DNA of 64,000 nucleotides from Peristeroidobacter soli (lineage in GTDB: Bacteria; Pseudomonadota; Gammaproteobacteria; Steroidobacterales; Steroidobacteraceae). The position numbers were made by a program, and so were the translations under genes. Positions 8,478-17,387 of this stretch are shown here, in pieces. The notes beneath the pieces were generated by a model, which saw nothing but the letters and a program-made list of their open reading frames with translations, did not search any database and was not told the DNA's origin. Within the stretch, counting starts at the first letter, position 1. Every line of letters begins with the position of its first letter. The stretch covers positions 257,718 to 321,717 of the forward strand of contig NZ_RYEV01000004.1 in assembly GCF_004138485.1 (NCBI RefSeq), read 5' to 3'.

Positions 8478-9014
8478 TCAACGGAACATGTTGTTGGAAC
8501 GATGTTCGCCCGCGAGCCAGCGCTTGAGCTCCGCATGAGCATCGGCACGGCGCGTGGCGTTGATTTTTTCCACCTCGGGATGGTCGACGGTGAATTCGAC
8601 GATCATGCCGTCGGGATCGACCGCGTACAGCGAACGGCAATAGCCGTGTTCGAGGACATACATCTTCGGCTCGGTATAACCGGCCGCGCGCAGCCGCTGC
8701 TCGATCCCCTTCTGCACGTCCGCATCCACTTTGAGCGCGACGTGATGAAACGGCGTTTCCGGCATCTTCGGTCCGAACAGCGCCTGATCCTCCGGCCGCG
8801 CGAATTGAAAAAACGCGAGCGCGCTGCCATCGCCGAGCCCGAAGAACAGGTGACAATACGTGCGCTCGGCACCGAACAGCTCGTCGGACTCGCACCAGGC
8901 CGCCATCAGCGGCAGGCCGACGACATCCTCGTAGAACTGGCGCGTCGCCTCCAGGTTCTTGGCAACGTAGGCCGTGTGATGCAGCCGGGACGGCAATTTG
9001 TTGGTGGTGGCCAT
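8478..9014 (-). CDS. VOC-family glyoxalase/dioxygenase-like protein
   Basis: A 178-residue vicinal-oxygen-chelate protein. Metal-ligand candidates are the His in RLHHTAYVA near the N-terminus, the His in FHHVALKV around residue 87 and the Glu in MIVEFTVDH around residue 145, giving the usual His/His/Glu set. The pattern of paired beta-alpha-beta-beta-beta repeats fits type I extradiol dioxygenases, glyoxalase I or epimerases. It lies between the TonB receptor and the MetE-like gene on one strand with short gaps. The name VOC protein is secure; whether it cleaves an aromatic ring or does glyoxalase chemistry is open. Confidence 0.87.
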   Translation of the reverse strand: MATTNKLPSRLHHTAYVAKNLEATRQFYEDVVGLPLMAAWCESDELFGAERTYCHLFFGLGDGSALAFFQFARPEDQALFGPKMPETPFHHVALKVDADVQKGIEQRLRAAGYTEPKMYVLEHGYCRSLYAVDPDGMIVEFTVDHPEVEKINATRRADAHAELKRWLAGEHRSNNMFR

Positions 9015-9038
9015 GTCAGTGCTCCTGTGATCCTCGAA

Positions 9039-11240
9039 CTAGAACCGGTACGTCAGATCGACGCCCCAGCGCCGCGGCAGCGCTTTGAAAACAAAGTTGT
9101 TGGTGTAGCCGGGATTGGGAAAGAACTGCGGGCCCGGCGACCACTCCGCGTTGTACTCCTCGTCGGTGAGGTTCTTCACCCACGCCGTCGCCGACCACCG
9201 GCCGCCGTCCAATCCCAGCCGCAGGTTCAGCAGCTCCACCGGATCGCGCTTGGTGAAGTTATCAGGATAGAACCACGTCGGCCCGATCGCCTCGAAATCC
9301 GTGCGCACCAGCACGCTCAACGTATCGCCGAGATGACGGCGATACTGTAGCCCGAGATTCGCACTGTACTCCGAGACCAGCGGTGCCTGGTTGCCCACAT
9401 CGGTGGCGGCGCGGTCGGACTGCTTGATCTCGCTATCCGTATACCCCAGGCCGAGGAACGCATCGAAGCCCTCGGCGAGCGCCGCCTTCAGCTCCAGCTC
9501 CATGCCCTGATAGTCGACGCGATCCAGATTGCCCAGATTCTGGGTGCTGGTGTTCGGATCGAACACGAAGAAATACGAGCCCTCGGCGCGCGTGTAGTAA
9601 GCATTCACGCTCGCGCTCAGACGGCGGTCCAGAAATTCGGCCTTCGCGCCGATCTCATAAGTGTTGGCGGTCTCCGCGTCGAACAGATCCTGGATGCCGG
9701 CAATGCCCGCCGCCGAGACACCGGTTTGATTGAACCCGCCGCTGCGAAAGCCGCGGCTGTAGCCGGCGAACAGCATCGAATCGTCGGTGGGCTTGAACCG
9801 CAGCGTAATCTTCGGCTGCCACTCATCCCACGTGTGCTTGCGAACCTGCCCCGGCTGCGCCAGGCCGACCAGAGACGCCGGAATGAACTCGGCCGGTGTC
9901 TTGGTGGTGTTCTCGCGCTCGTCGCGGTCGTAACGCAGGGCGAGCGACATTTCCACGCGAGACGAGAGGTCAACGTCGACGTTGCCGAAGACCGCCCACG
10001 CGAAGTTGTCCTGCGAGTCCGCTAGATAGGTGAACTGCGGGTTGAACAGCGGCAGTGGCTGACGGCGCACCTGTGGCACCGCGCCGGTGCCCAGATCGAA
10101 GACGTTGCCGGTGGAGATGAAACGATCGGTGGCGATGCCATACACACCGGCGATCCAGCGCACGCGCTGCCCGGCCGGTGAAGTGAAACGCAGCTCCTGG
10201 CTGATCGCATCGACATCCAGGTACTGGTGCTGCGCCTGGTCGGCGCCGAAGAATTGAAACAGCACCGACTCGGGGATGGGCAGAAAGTTGAACTGGTCGC
10301 CGGTGAGGATTTCCTCGAGGGTGTCATAGGAGCTCACCGAAGTGAACGTGCCGGCGCCGGTCTCGTAATCCAGCTTCAGCGACAGGCCATACATGTCGCG
10401 CTCGTTCACTCCCGGATTGTTCACGCGCACCGGCAGGCTGGTGTCGTTCACGCTCTCGGTGATGTTGAAGTACAGCGCCTGCGTGTCGACCTGCGATGAA
10501 TTGAACCGCAAATCGGCGGTGAACGCCTCGGACGGCTCCCATAGCAGGCGCACGCGCGTCGACACGTCCCGGAAAGGATCCGCCTCCTCGCCGAGGAACG
10601 CATTGTCGATGTAGCCATCGGTTTCGAAGTAGGAAGCGGCGACCCGGTATTTCAAGGTGTCAGTGATCGGGCCGCTGACGCTCCCACGCAAACGCTGCCC
10701 CGGGCCAGACTCGTAACCGGCAGTGAAGCTGCCTTCGAACGTGTCGCTGGGCCGCTTGGTGTTCACGATGATGGCGCCGCCGATGGCGTTGCGCCCGTAG
10801 AGCGCGCCTTGCGGCCCCTTCAGCACCTGAATGCTTTCGATGTCGACCAGCTCCTGGTTGAACTGCGCTGGATTCACCATCAGCACGCCATCGATGAGCA
10901 CGGCCACGGAAGGCTCGCTGTTGCGCGCTTGTGAAATGCCGCGCACGGTGACGAACGACGTTCCCTGATTCTGAGTCTGCACCAGACTCATGTTGGGCGT
11001 GAGATCGATGAAGTCCTGCGGCCGCTCGATGCCCGCCGCTTCGATATCCGCAGCCGTGAACACGTTGATCGCCACCGGCACATCGAGCACGGACTCATCG
11101 CGCTTGCGTGCCGACACGATCACCTCCTCCAGATTGGCGCCCTGCACCTGTTGCTGATCCTGAGCGGGTAAATCGAACGGGCTCATGCACAGCACCGCAG
11201 ACGCGCCAGCTAACACCAGCCCTCGCCTCTTGGTAGTCAT
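9039..11240 (-). CDS. TonB-dependent outer-membrane receptor
   Basis: A 733-residue receptor: signal peptide, a TonB-box-like segment (EEVIVSAR, about residues 38-45), a plug domain with VAVLIDGVLM and VLKGPQGALYGRNAIGGAIIV, and a 22-strand barrel ending in WGVDLTYRF with the C-terminal aromatic residue needed for outer-membrane insertion. It should import the substrate of the surrounding catabolic operon. It sits between the CoA-transferase gene (23 bp upstream) and the VOC gene (24 bp downstream). The plug and barrel resemble the FecA/FyuA-like receptors common in aromatic and terpenoid degraders. The ligand is unknown. Confidence 0.94.
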   Translation of the reverse strand: MTTKRRGLVLAGASAVLCMSPFDLPAQDQQQVQGANLEEVIVSARKRDESVLDVPVAINVFTAADIEAAGIERPQDFIDLTPNMSLVQTQNQGTSFVTVRGISQARNSEPSVAVLIDGVLMVNPAQFNQELVDIESIQVLKGPQGALYGRNAIGGAIIVNTKRPSDTFEGSFTAGYESGPGQRLRGSVSGPITDTLKYRVAASYFETDGYIDNAFLGEEADPFRDVSTRVRLLWEPSEAFTADLRFNSSQVDTQALYFNITESVNDTSLPVRVNNPGVNERDMYGLSLKLDYETGAGTFTSVSSYDTLEEILTGDQFNFLPIPESVLFQFFGADQAQHQYLDVDAISQELRFTSPAGQRVRWIAGVYGIATDRFISTGNVFDLGTGAVPQVRRQPLPLFNPQFTYLADSQDNFAWAVFGNVDVDLSSRVEMSLALRYDRDERENTTKTPAEFIPASLVGLAQPGQVRKHTWDEWQPKITLRFKPTDDSMLFAGYSRGFRSGGFNQTGVSAAGIAGIQDLFDAETANTYEIGAKAEFLDRRLSASVNAYYTRAEGSYFFVFDPNTSTQNLGNLDRVDYQGMELELKAALAEGFDAFLGLGYTDSEIKQSDRAATDVGNQAPLVSEYSANLGLQYRRHLGDTLSVLVRTDFEAIGPTWFYPDNFTKRDPVELLNLRLGLDGGRWSATAWVKNLTDEEYNAEWSPGPQFFPNPGYTNNFVFKALPRRWGVDLTYRF

Positions 11241-11263
11241 TCTCGCTCCCCCCTGACTCGCCG

Positions 11264-12415
11264 TTAACTTTTTTCGGGCCAGCCTCCGCCTGCAGCCAAG
11301 GCATCTCGAATCGCCGCGCCGTGCTCGTTGAGCTGCGGCGCCGATGTCACTCGCTCCGACCTCACACCATCGAACTGCACTGGCGGACGCACCGCGCGCG
11401 TGCCGCCACTCCCCGCGTCCACCGGCACGATCAGTCCGAGATGGCGTACCTGCGGATCCTCGACGACCTGGTCGATACGATTGATTGGCGCGAACGGCAC
11501 GTCGTTGCGTTCGAGCTGTTCAGTCCAGTGACGCAATGGATGGCGCGCGAACAGCGCGTCGAGCTCGGCGCCGAGCGCCTCGTAGTGCTCGATGCGCCCC
11601 TGTCGGGTGTGAAAGCGCGGGTCGGCGCTCAATGGCTCGCTGTCCAGCGCGCTGGTGAGCCCTTGCCAGAATTTCTCGATCGACGACAGATGAATCGCGA
11701 TCAGCTCGCCATCGGCAGTGCGAACGATGTACGCCTGCGCCAGCCGCGGTCGATCACTCGACTTCGGCACCTGGTTCAGCGCGAAGAACGCGGCGAACGG
11801 TTCCACCGCGAAGTGGGCCATCGCTTCGAGCATCGAGACTTCGACGTGACGGCCACGAGCCGTGCGCGCGCGCTCGAACAAGGCGCCGAGCACGCCAAAC
11901 GCCGCATATATTCCGGTGATCGCGTCGGCCAGCGCCGGACCGAGGAATCGCGGACGCTCTTCATCGACGACGACACTGAGAAAGCCGCTGAGCGCCTGAG
12001 CCACCGAGTCGTAGCTGGGTCGGTCGACATACGGTCCGCTCGACCCGAAGCCGCTGATGGAGCAATACACCAGGCGCCAATTCAGCTCGCGCAGCCGATT
12101 GACGCCGGCACCGAGGCGCTCGGCGGTGCCGGGCCGGAAGTTCTGGATATAAACATCCGCGTTTCGCACCAGGCAGTCGAATGCACCTCGGTCGGCTGAC
12201 TGGTGCAGGTCGAGTGCGACGCTGCGCTTGTTGCGGTTGTAGGCCTGAAAGTGAGGTGAGAACTGTCCGCCCTGGTAACTGCGATACGGATCGCCGGCGG
12301 GACTCTCCACCTTGATCACATCAGCGCCGAGATCCGCGAGCATCATGCCGGCGCACGACCCGGTGATGAAGGTGCCTTGCTCGACGACGCGGATGCCAGA
12401 GAGAACGGATTGCAT
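11264..12415 (-). CDS. CaiB/BaiF class III CoA-transferase
   Basis: A 383-residue family III CoA-transferase. Evidence: GIRVVEQGTFITGSCAGMMLADLGADVIKVE-type N-terminus (read in pieces), FRPGTAERLG, and ALADAITGIYAAFGVL, where the Asp aligns with the catalytic Asp that forms the acyl anhydride in formyl-CoA transferase. The ATG at 12415 gives a family-standard start and a 19-bp gap from the citrate-synthase-like gene; the longer frame to 12574 would overlap that gene. It would move CoA onto a carboxylic acid, preparing it for the neighbouring lyase. Donor and acceptor are unknown. Confidence 0.9.
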   Translation of the reverse strand: MQSVLSGIRVVEQGTFITGSCAGMMLADLGADVIKVESPAGDPYRSYQGGQFSPHFQAYNRNKRSVALDLHQSADRGAFDCLVRNADVYIQNFRPGTAERLGAGVNRLRELNWRLVYCSISGFGSSGPYVDRPSYDSVAQALSGFLSVVVDEERPRFLGPALADAITGIYAAFGVLGALFERARTARGRHVEVSMLEAMAHFAVEPFAAFFALNQVPKSSDRPRLAQAYIVRTADGELIAIHLSSIEKFWQGLTSALDSEPLSADPRFHTRQGRIEHYEALGAELDALFARHPLRHWTEQLERNDVPFAPINRIDQVVEDPQVRHLGLIVPVDAGSGGTRAVRPPVQFDGVRSERVTSAPQLNEHGAAIRDALAAGGGWPEKS

Positions 12416-12434
12416 GACGGCTCGGTTGCCTGCG

Positions 12435-13244
12435 TTACTGATCGGATGCCACGAAGCCTTCCGGCTTGCGTCCGTCGTAGTCGATCGCTGCCGCGCCGGC
12501 ATGAGAAAGCACGAAGCCGATGGGCCGAGTGCGCTCTTCCAGCAGGTGCGCAATGAGACTCGCGGTACGCGCAAGCAGCGGTGCTCCTCTCAGCGCGAGC
12601 AGCGGATAGCCCGCATCCAGAAGCGTCGCCGGAATGGCAGCCGATACGTTCATCGCAAGCGGCTTGCCGGTAATCTCCGGCAGCACGAGCGCGATGGCCT
12701 GCGCGGCCTCGGTGTAGCGGCCGCGAGCGCCAACTTCACTGGCAACTGCGAGCAACCGTCGCGCGCGCGGGTCGTAATCTTTGTGCAGCGGATGGCCGTA
12801 GCCCGGAATCGCTCGCTGCGCGGCTCGATACTCGCCAACGATCTCGCTGGCCGCCGCTCGCATCGATTTGTTTGATTCCGCTCGCGTCACCGTTTCGTGC
12901 AACAGGCGTCCGGCATCTTCGGAAGCCCCCAGAATGACCGAGCCACACCCGAGCAGCCCTGCCGCGACGGCGCCCTGCAGCGCCTCGGGAGCGGCGGCGA
13001 GCGTCATGCGGGCTGCCTGCACACTCGGCACCAGTCCGTGCTCGGCGATCGCGACCAGCACCGCGTCGAGCACGCGACGCTGTGCCTCGCTCGGCAATTC
13101 CCCGGTCACCAGCAACCAGACGTGATCGGTGAAAGAAATGCGCCCGACCAGCTCCTCGCACAGATCATGTCCACGCACGAGGATGGCCGCCTCGTTCGAA
13201 GTGGAGATCGCCGAGGCGCGATGAGTCTGACGACCGATCTTCAT
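12435..13244 (-). CDS. Short citrate-synthase-family lyase (citryl-CoA lyase-like)
   Basis: A 269-residue protein with the citrate synthase fold but only about 60 percent of the length of a housekeeping citrate synthase (about 430). The active-site PGYGHPLHKDYDPRA segment holds the conserved His-x-x-His loop. Short members of this family include citryl-CoA lyase, which splits citryl-CoA to acetyl-CoA and oxaloacetate. Next to a CoA-transferase, a retro-aldol or retro-Claisen cleavage of a CoA ester is a reasonable inference. The ATG at 13244 follows a GGCGGGGGG stretch; ATG codons at 13259 and 13292 are alternatives. It is the first gene of the leftward operon facing the IclR gene. Confidence 0.82.
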   Translation of the reverse strand: MKIGRQTHRASAISTSNEAAILVRGHDLCEELVGRISFTDHVWLLVTGELPSEAQRRVLDAVLVAIAEHGLVPSVQAARMTLAAAPEALQGAVAAGLLGCGSVILGASEDAGRLLHETVTRAESNKSMRAAASEIVGEYRAAQRAIPGYGHPLHKDYDPRARRLLAVASEVGARGRYTEAAQAIALVLPEITGKPLAMNVSAAIPATLLDAGYPLLALRGAPLLARTASLIAHLLEERTRPIGFVLSHAGAAAIDYDGRKPEGFVASDQ

Positions 13245-13285
13245 GCGCCCCCCCGCCATCCAGATCGCTGAGGTCTGGATAATTT

Positions 13286-13298
13286 TTCGCATACCGAA
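13286..13298. promoter_or_regulatory. IclR-type operator candidate 1
   Basis: TTCGCATACCGAA is an inverted repeat TTCG-N5-CGAA, the first of three copies between the divergent lyase operon and the IclR regulator. It is just upstream of the lyase start and would be well placed to control the operon promoter. Centre-to-centre distance to copy 2 is 19 bp, close to two helical turns. Confidence 0.5.
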
Positions 13299-13304
13299 TA
13301 TAAC

Positions 13305-13317
13305 TTCGTCATGCGAA
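13305..13317. promoter_or_regulatory. IclR-type operator candidate 2
   Basis: TTCGTCATGCGAA, second copy of TTCG-N5-CGAA. Copies 1 and 2 are 19 bp apart. Copy 3 lies 63 bp further on, three times 21 bp. Confidence 0.5.
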
Positions 13318-13367
13318 TCATGGTGAATCCCGCCACCGCCGGCCGTCAATCGCGATCGCGGCGTTTT

Positions 13368-13380
13368 TTCGCTAGCCGAA
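13368..13380. promoter_or_regulatory. IclR-type operator candidate 3
   Basis: TTCGCTAGCCGAA, third copy of TTCG-N5-CGAA, flanked by extra T and A residues that extend the dyad to TTTTCG...CGAAAA. It ends 16 bp before the iclR ATG, so binding here would block the regulator's own expression. Confidence 0.5.
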
Positions 13381-13396
13381 AAGAGCTGTTGTTCTC

Positions 13397-14194
13397 ATGA
13401 AGAAATCCGCACGACGCGAGGCGATGGGCGGCCTCGCGAAGGGGCTCGAAGTCATTCGCGCCTTCACGTACGACTCTGCTTCGCTGACACTGAGCGAGAT
13501 CGCCAGCAGAGCGGGCCTGCCGGCCGCGACGGCGCGACGGTGTTTGCTCACGCTCGCGGAGCTCGGCTACGTCATGCAGTCGGGCCGGGACTTTCTACTG
13601 CGTCCCAAGGTGCTCGAGCTCGGTGCCGCGTATCTCGATTCGATGAACATCGAAGTGCTCACCAGAACCTACCTGGAAGACCTCGCGCGACAGACCGGCG
13701 ACTCCGCCGCGCTCACCGTGCTCGATGGAACTCACATCGTGTACGTCGCTCGCACCTCCGTGCGCACCTTGATGCGACTGGAAGCTCACGTTGGCAGCCG
13801 TTTGCCGGCCTATCCCACTTCGATGGGACGCGTGTTGCTCGCCGGCCTGTCTCCGGAACGACTGCAACAATATTTCGAGCAGGCGGAAATCAGTGCGCTG
13901 ACCGAGCGCACCGTCACGGATCGCGGCAAATTGCGTTCGCTGATCGATGAATGCCGGCGCGTCGGCTACTCGGCTGTCGAGGACGAATTGGCTTATGGCG
14001 TCGTCGCGGTCGCGGTCCCGGTCTTCGACAAGGCCCGCCGTGTGGTCGCGGCGCTAAACAGTTCCAGTCACTCGAAGAAGACGACACGCACGAAGCTTGC
14101 AGCGGAGCGGCTGGAGCTACTGCGCAGCGTGAGCGCCCAAATCTCACGGGAGCTGCAGCGAGTGCCCGGACTGTCTCTCAGCGCCCAGACATGA
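13397..14194 (+). CDS. IclR-family regulator (PcaR/PobR-like)
   Basis: A 265-residue IclR protein. N-terminal winged helix: GGLAKGLEVIRAF, then LTLSEIASRAGLPAATARRCLLTLAELGYV (read in segments) around residues 14-60. The C-terminal effector domain has TSMGRVLLAGL and VEDELAYGVVAVAVPV, as in PcaR, PobR and CatR, which respond to aromatic-pathway intermediates. It is transcribed away from the lyase/CoA-transferase/TonB operon and very likely controls it through the three TTCG-N5-CGAA sites. Activator or repressor mode is not readable; many PcaR-type members activate. Confidence 0.92.
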   Translation: MKKSARREAMGGLAKGLEVIRAFTYDSASLTLSEIASRAGLPAATARRCLLTLAELGYVMQSGRDFLLRPKVLELGAAYLDSMNIEVLTRTYLEDLARQTGDSAALTVLDGTHIVYVARTSVRTLMRLEAHVGSRLPAYPTSMGRVLLAGLSPERLQQYFEQAEISALTERTVTDRGKLRSLIDECRRVGYSAVEDELAYGVVAVAVPVFDKARRVVAALNSSSHSKKTTRTKLAAERLELLRSVSAQISRELQRVPGLSLSAQT

Positions 14195-14269
14195 TCATCT
14201 AAACCCATGCTTGCAGAAGAGCGTCGGCCTCACGCACTATGTAAGTCTCCTTCCGAGAGGTTTCCCCAA

Positions 14270-15271
14270 ATGTCGTCATCTGGTCACGGCCTCGCGCGAT
14301 CCGTTCTGCTGGCGTTGGTATCAGCCACATCCATTGCTTCTGCCGCCGAGGTTACCGCGCCGCAGATGATCGATGCCTTCGAAGGGACCTTCGGCGCCCA
14401 TGCCGGCCAACGCAGGAATCACATCAAGGGCACGTGCGCGGCGGGTGAGTTCGTCGGCACGACCGAAGCTGCGGCACTCAGCCGATCCGTGCTCTTCTCC
14501 GGCAAACCCATCCCGGTCGTCGCCCGCTTTTCGCTCGGCGGTGGCAATCCGGAAGTCCCGGATGCGGCGCCGGCCCCTCGCGGCATGGCGCTCGAGTTCC
14601 GCCTTCCCGGCGGCGCCTTGCATCACATTACGATGATCAATGCGCCCATCTTCGCCGCCAGGACGCCGGCGTCCTTCCGTGATGCGCTCATTGCCGCCAG
14701 GCCGGATCCGAAGACCGGCCAGCCCGATCCGGAGAAGTTGAAAGCCTATCTCGCCACGCACCCCGACGCGATGGCCCTGCGCGAGCTCTCCAGCGGCCAC
14801 AATCCAACGGCGAACTACTATCAAACGCCCTACTTCGGCATCCATACTTTCAAGTTCATCGACTCGAAGAACGCGGAACACCTGGTGAAATGGCGCTTCG
14901 TGCCGCGCGATGGCGTGAAGGAACTGACGGCCGAGGAAATGAAGGCAGCGCCTCATGACTTCCTGGAGAAGAACCTGATCGAGCGAACCGGCAAGGCACC
15001 GGCGGTGTGGGACATGATCGTCTACGTCGGCGAGCCCGGCGACCCACAGGACGACCCGACGCTGGCCTGGCCGGAGACCCGCAAACATTTCAAGGCCGGT
15101 ACGCTGACCATCACCCAGGCGACGCCCCAGCAGAAGGGTAAGGCGTGCGAGCCGATCAACTTCGATCCGCTGGTCATGACCGATGGCGTTGCGCCCACCA
15201 ACGATCCCGTGCTGCTGTTCCGCTCCCCGGCCTACGCGGTCTCGTTCGGAAAACGACTCTCCGGCCAGTGA
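14270..15271 (+). CDS. Exported SrpA-like catalase
   Basis: A 333-residue periplasmic member of the small catalase family. The signal peptide reads LARSVLLALVSATSIASAAE. The distal heme His is in HAGQRRNHIKGTC, and the proximal Tyr in RSPAYAVSFGKR near the C-terminus, matching the catalase R-x-x-x-Y pattern. Family members are catalases or broad peroxidases shorter than the 480-residue monofunctional enzymes. The ATG at 14270 begins right before the signal peptide; the open frame to 14207 adds a non-family extension. The gene stands alone after the IclR gene. It would remove hydrogen peroxide or organic peroxides in the periplasm. Confidence 0.9.
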   Translation: MSSSGHGLARSVLLALVSATSIASAAEVTAPQMIDAFEGTFGAHAGQRRNHIKGTCAAGEFVGTTEAAALSRSVLFSGKPIPVVARFSLGGGNPEVPDAAPAPRGMALEFRLPGGALHHITMINAPIFAARTPASFRDALIAARPDPKTGQPDPEKLKAYLATHPDAMALRELSSGHNPTANYYQTPYFGIHTFKFIDSKNAEHLVKWRFVPRDGVKELTAEEMKAAPHDFLEKNLIERTGKAPAVWDMIVYVGEPGDPQDDPTLAWPETRKHFKAGTLTITQATPQQKGKACEPINFDPLVMTDGVAPTNDPVLLFRSPAYAVSFGKRLSGQ

Positions 15272-15348
15272 GGCCTGCGGCCGGCAACGAGCGGATGAGG
15301 CAGTTCATCAGCGAACGGCTGATTGGTTCCGTAAGGCGAGCGCGGCCG

Positions 15349-16428
15349 TCAGGGCCAAGCCTTGGGAAACAGGCGGCGGGCATTGCCACTGTAGACTTTA
15401 TCGATCACGTCTCGCGGTAACGCGAGGCCCTGAAAAGGCGCTGCAAACTCAGCCGAGTGCAACGTGTCCGCGCTGCTGAGAAAACGCCAATCGTCTCGCC
15501 ACGCCTGGTCCGCTTGAGCGGCGCATGCGCTGTCCTCCTGCGGCCCCTGACAGGCAATATCCGTGGCGTACAGGATGCGATCCTGGAACTGAATGAAGAA
15601 ACGTCGCACCCGTTCCCGGTCGGTGCTCGCCTGCACCTGCAGATGCGACATGCGTGCGGCGAGATCCACGGACGCATTGGGATAGCGATTCAAGAACCCG
15701 GCGATGCGATCCACGCTCCACTCGAGCGAGGCCAGATGCACACCGACGAACCGTAGCGTCGGATGGCGGTCGAGCATGCGATCGCGCGCAGCGATCTGCT
15801 GCTCATAGGACGGCCACTCGCCATGCATCGCCATGTGATACTGCGGATGTTCCTTGAAATATTCGCGGTCGCCATTGACGGTCATCTCGGCCAGCGGCAG
15901 CCACGCGTTGCGGGGCTCGCCCAGATGACCGAGCACGACCGTGCCGCGCGCTTCGAGCATGCGAAAGATCGGCGTGAATCGCGGATCATCGATCATCACC
16001 GCTCGACCATCGGCGTCACGCTGCTGCATGCCGATGTCCTTCCAGACTTTAACCGCGACTGCCCCGGCATCGAGCGCTTCGATCAGCTGTCGCTCGACAC
16101 CTGGCGCCCATCCTGGCCGATCGCTGCCGGCCGCATCGAAGGTGGTTGCGAACGCCACGCGATCCGGATACGACGCTCGTAACGCCAGCGCGTCGCGATG
16201 CTGTTGTGACAGTGGCGGGAAATCGCCGTAGTTGACGTTGATCGTCAGCAGCCGGAAGTTATCGGCAGCCGCGCGTGCCACGAAGGTCGGCAGGGTTCCG
16301 TGCAAGTGAAGATGCGTGTCGATCTTTTCGATCTTCACGAAATCGGCATCCTGATACGGCGGCTGCTCAGCCTGCGCGAGCGCCGTGCTCGAGAGCAGCA
16401 TCGCGAGCGTCCACGCTAGGCCGCGCAT
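15349..16428 (-). CDS. Exported amidohydrolase-2 family metal hydrolase
   Basis: A 359-residue TIM-barrel hydrolase of the amidohydrolase-2 type (PF04909-like) with a signal peptide (LAWTLAMLLSSTALAQAE). Metal-binding candidates are KIDTHLHLHG (His-x-His, about residue 37), GHLGEPRN, FVGVHLASLEW and LYATDIACQ with the late Asp. It is the last gene of the amino-sugar operon, overlapping the kinase gene by 13 bp. It is not a NagA/AgaA deacetylase, and the operon contains no such gene, so it could be a periplasmic amidase, lactonase or decarboxylase; the reaction is open. Confidence 0.83.
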   Translation of the reverse strand: MRGLAWTLAMLLSSTALAQAEQPPYQDADFVKIEKIDTHLHLHGTLPTFVARAAADNFRLLTINVNYGDFPPLSQQHRDALALRASYPDRVAFATTFDAAGSDRPGWAPGVERQLIEALDAGAVAVKVWKDIGMQQRDADGRAVMIDDPRFTPIFRMLEARGTVVLGHLGEPRNAWLPLAEMTVNGDREYFKEHPQYHMAMHGEWPSYEQQIAARDRMLDRHPTLRFVGVHLASLEWSVDRIAGFLNRYPNASVDLAARMSHLQVQASTDRERVRRFFIQFQDRILYATDIACQGPQEDSACAAQADQAWRDDWRFLSSADTLHSAEFAAPFQGLALPRDVIDKVYSGNARRLFPKAWP

Positions 16429-17387
16429 TGCTGCCTCAATGTTTGTTTCGCCGATTCATCGAGCGACTGTGCCGCGAGCTGGGCCGCATATAACGCCGCC
16501 CCGATGTCCGGCGCATAGAGCGGCACGCGATACTCGAAGCCGGCGCTCGCGGATTCGAGCGCCCGGCGGAAGGCGTCGCGTGAGAAGCTCGTGCCGTTGA
16601 AGACGCCGCCAGTGTGCGACACCGGAATGACGACGCCGTCGGGCACCGATAGCGAGCGGCGCACCGCCGCCACGCACTCGACCAATTCCTGCGCACCTCG
16701 ATCGAAGATCGCCTTCGCCTGCGCATCGCCCGCCTGCGCCGCCTCGTGCACCAGGATCGCGAACTGAGCAAACACGCTGCGCACGCTGCCCGACTCGCCG
16801 TAGATGCGGGAACACAAGTCGAGGTCGATCGAGAGCCCGAAACGTTCGCGCACCCGTTCGTGGAGCGGTCCGCGCGGCGCCCGGCCATCGCTCATGCGAG
16901 AAAACAGATTCAATCCTTCGCGTGCGATCCAGTAAGCGGAGCCCTCATCGCCGATCAGCTCGCCCCACCCGCCCGCGCGAGCGTCGCGGCCCGCATATTG
17001 GCCATAGGCGATGGATCCGGTGCCTGCGATCACACTGATGCCGTCCTGGCAGCCCAAGGAACCTGCCCAACTGCACACCGTGTCGTTACCGCATCGATAG
17101 CGACTCGCATCGAGGAGCGACGCGGGCATCGCGTCCATCGTGCCGGTCGTCGCACTGTCTTCACCGTACGCTGGCAGCCCCACGAACGCATAAGTCACTT
17201 TGGCCGGCGAGCTGGCCGCTTTCTCCAGCGTCGCGGCGATCCCGCCGATCAGCAGCTCTGTGGCACCTGCGAAACCCTCGGCCAGATGGCTGATGCTCGG
17301 CCCCACATGTCGCGCACGAATGCGACCGCTCGCATCGATGAGCGCATAAGCGGTCTTGGTGCCGCCGCCGTCAACGCCGAGGAACAT
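16416..17387 (-). CDS. BadF/BadG-type N-acetylhexosamine kinase
   Basis: A 323-residue ASKHA-fold kinase. Phosphate-1 loop FLGVDGGGTKTAYAL at the N-terminus, VIAGTGSIAYGQ (phosphate-2, about residue 120) and GGWGELIGDEGSAYWIAREG, as in mammalian GlcNAc kinase and bacterial homologues. It would phosphorylate an amino sugar at C6. The ATG at 17387 overlaps the AgaS gene end by 17 bp, indicating coupling. Between AgaS-like, AgaZ-like and a GH27 enzyme, GalNAc or galactosamine is the likely substrate, by analogy with AgaK of Shewanella; GlcNAc cannot be excluded from sequence. Confidence 0.85.
   Translation of the reverse strand: MFLGVDGGGTKTAYALIDASGRIRARHVGPSISHLAEGFAGATELLIGGIAATLEKAASSPAKVTYAFVGLPAYGEDSATTGTMDAMPASLLDASRYRCGNDTVCSWAGSLGCQDGISVIAGTGSIAYGQYAGRDARAGGWGELIGDEGSAYWIAREGLNLFSRMSDGRAPRGPLHERVRERFGLSIDLDLCSRIYGESGSVRSVFAQFAILVHEAAQAGDAQAKAIFDRGAQELVECVAAVRRSLSVPDGVVIPVSHTGGVFNGTSFSRDAFRRALESASAGFEYRVPLYAPDIGAALYAAQLAAQSLDESAKQTLRQQCAA

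Noticed and set aside
12416-12574. N-terminal extension of the CoA-transferase frame
   Set aside because: It overlaps the lyase gene by 140 bp and does not match the family N-terminus.
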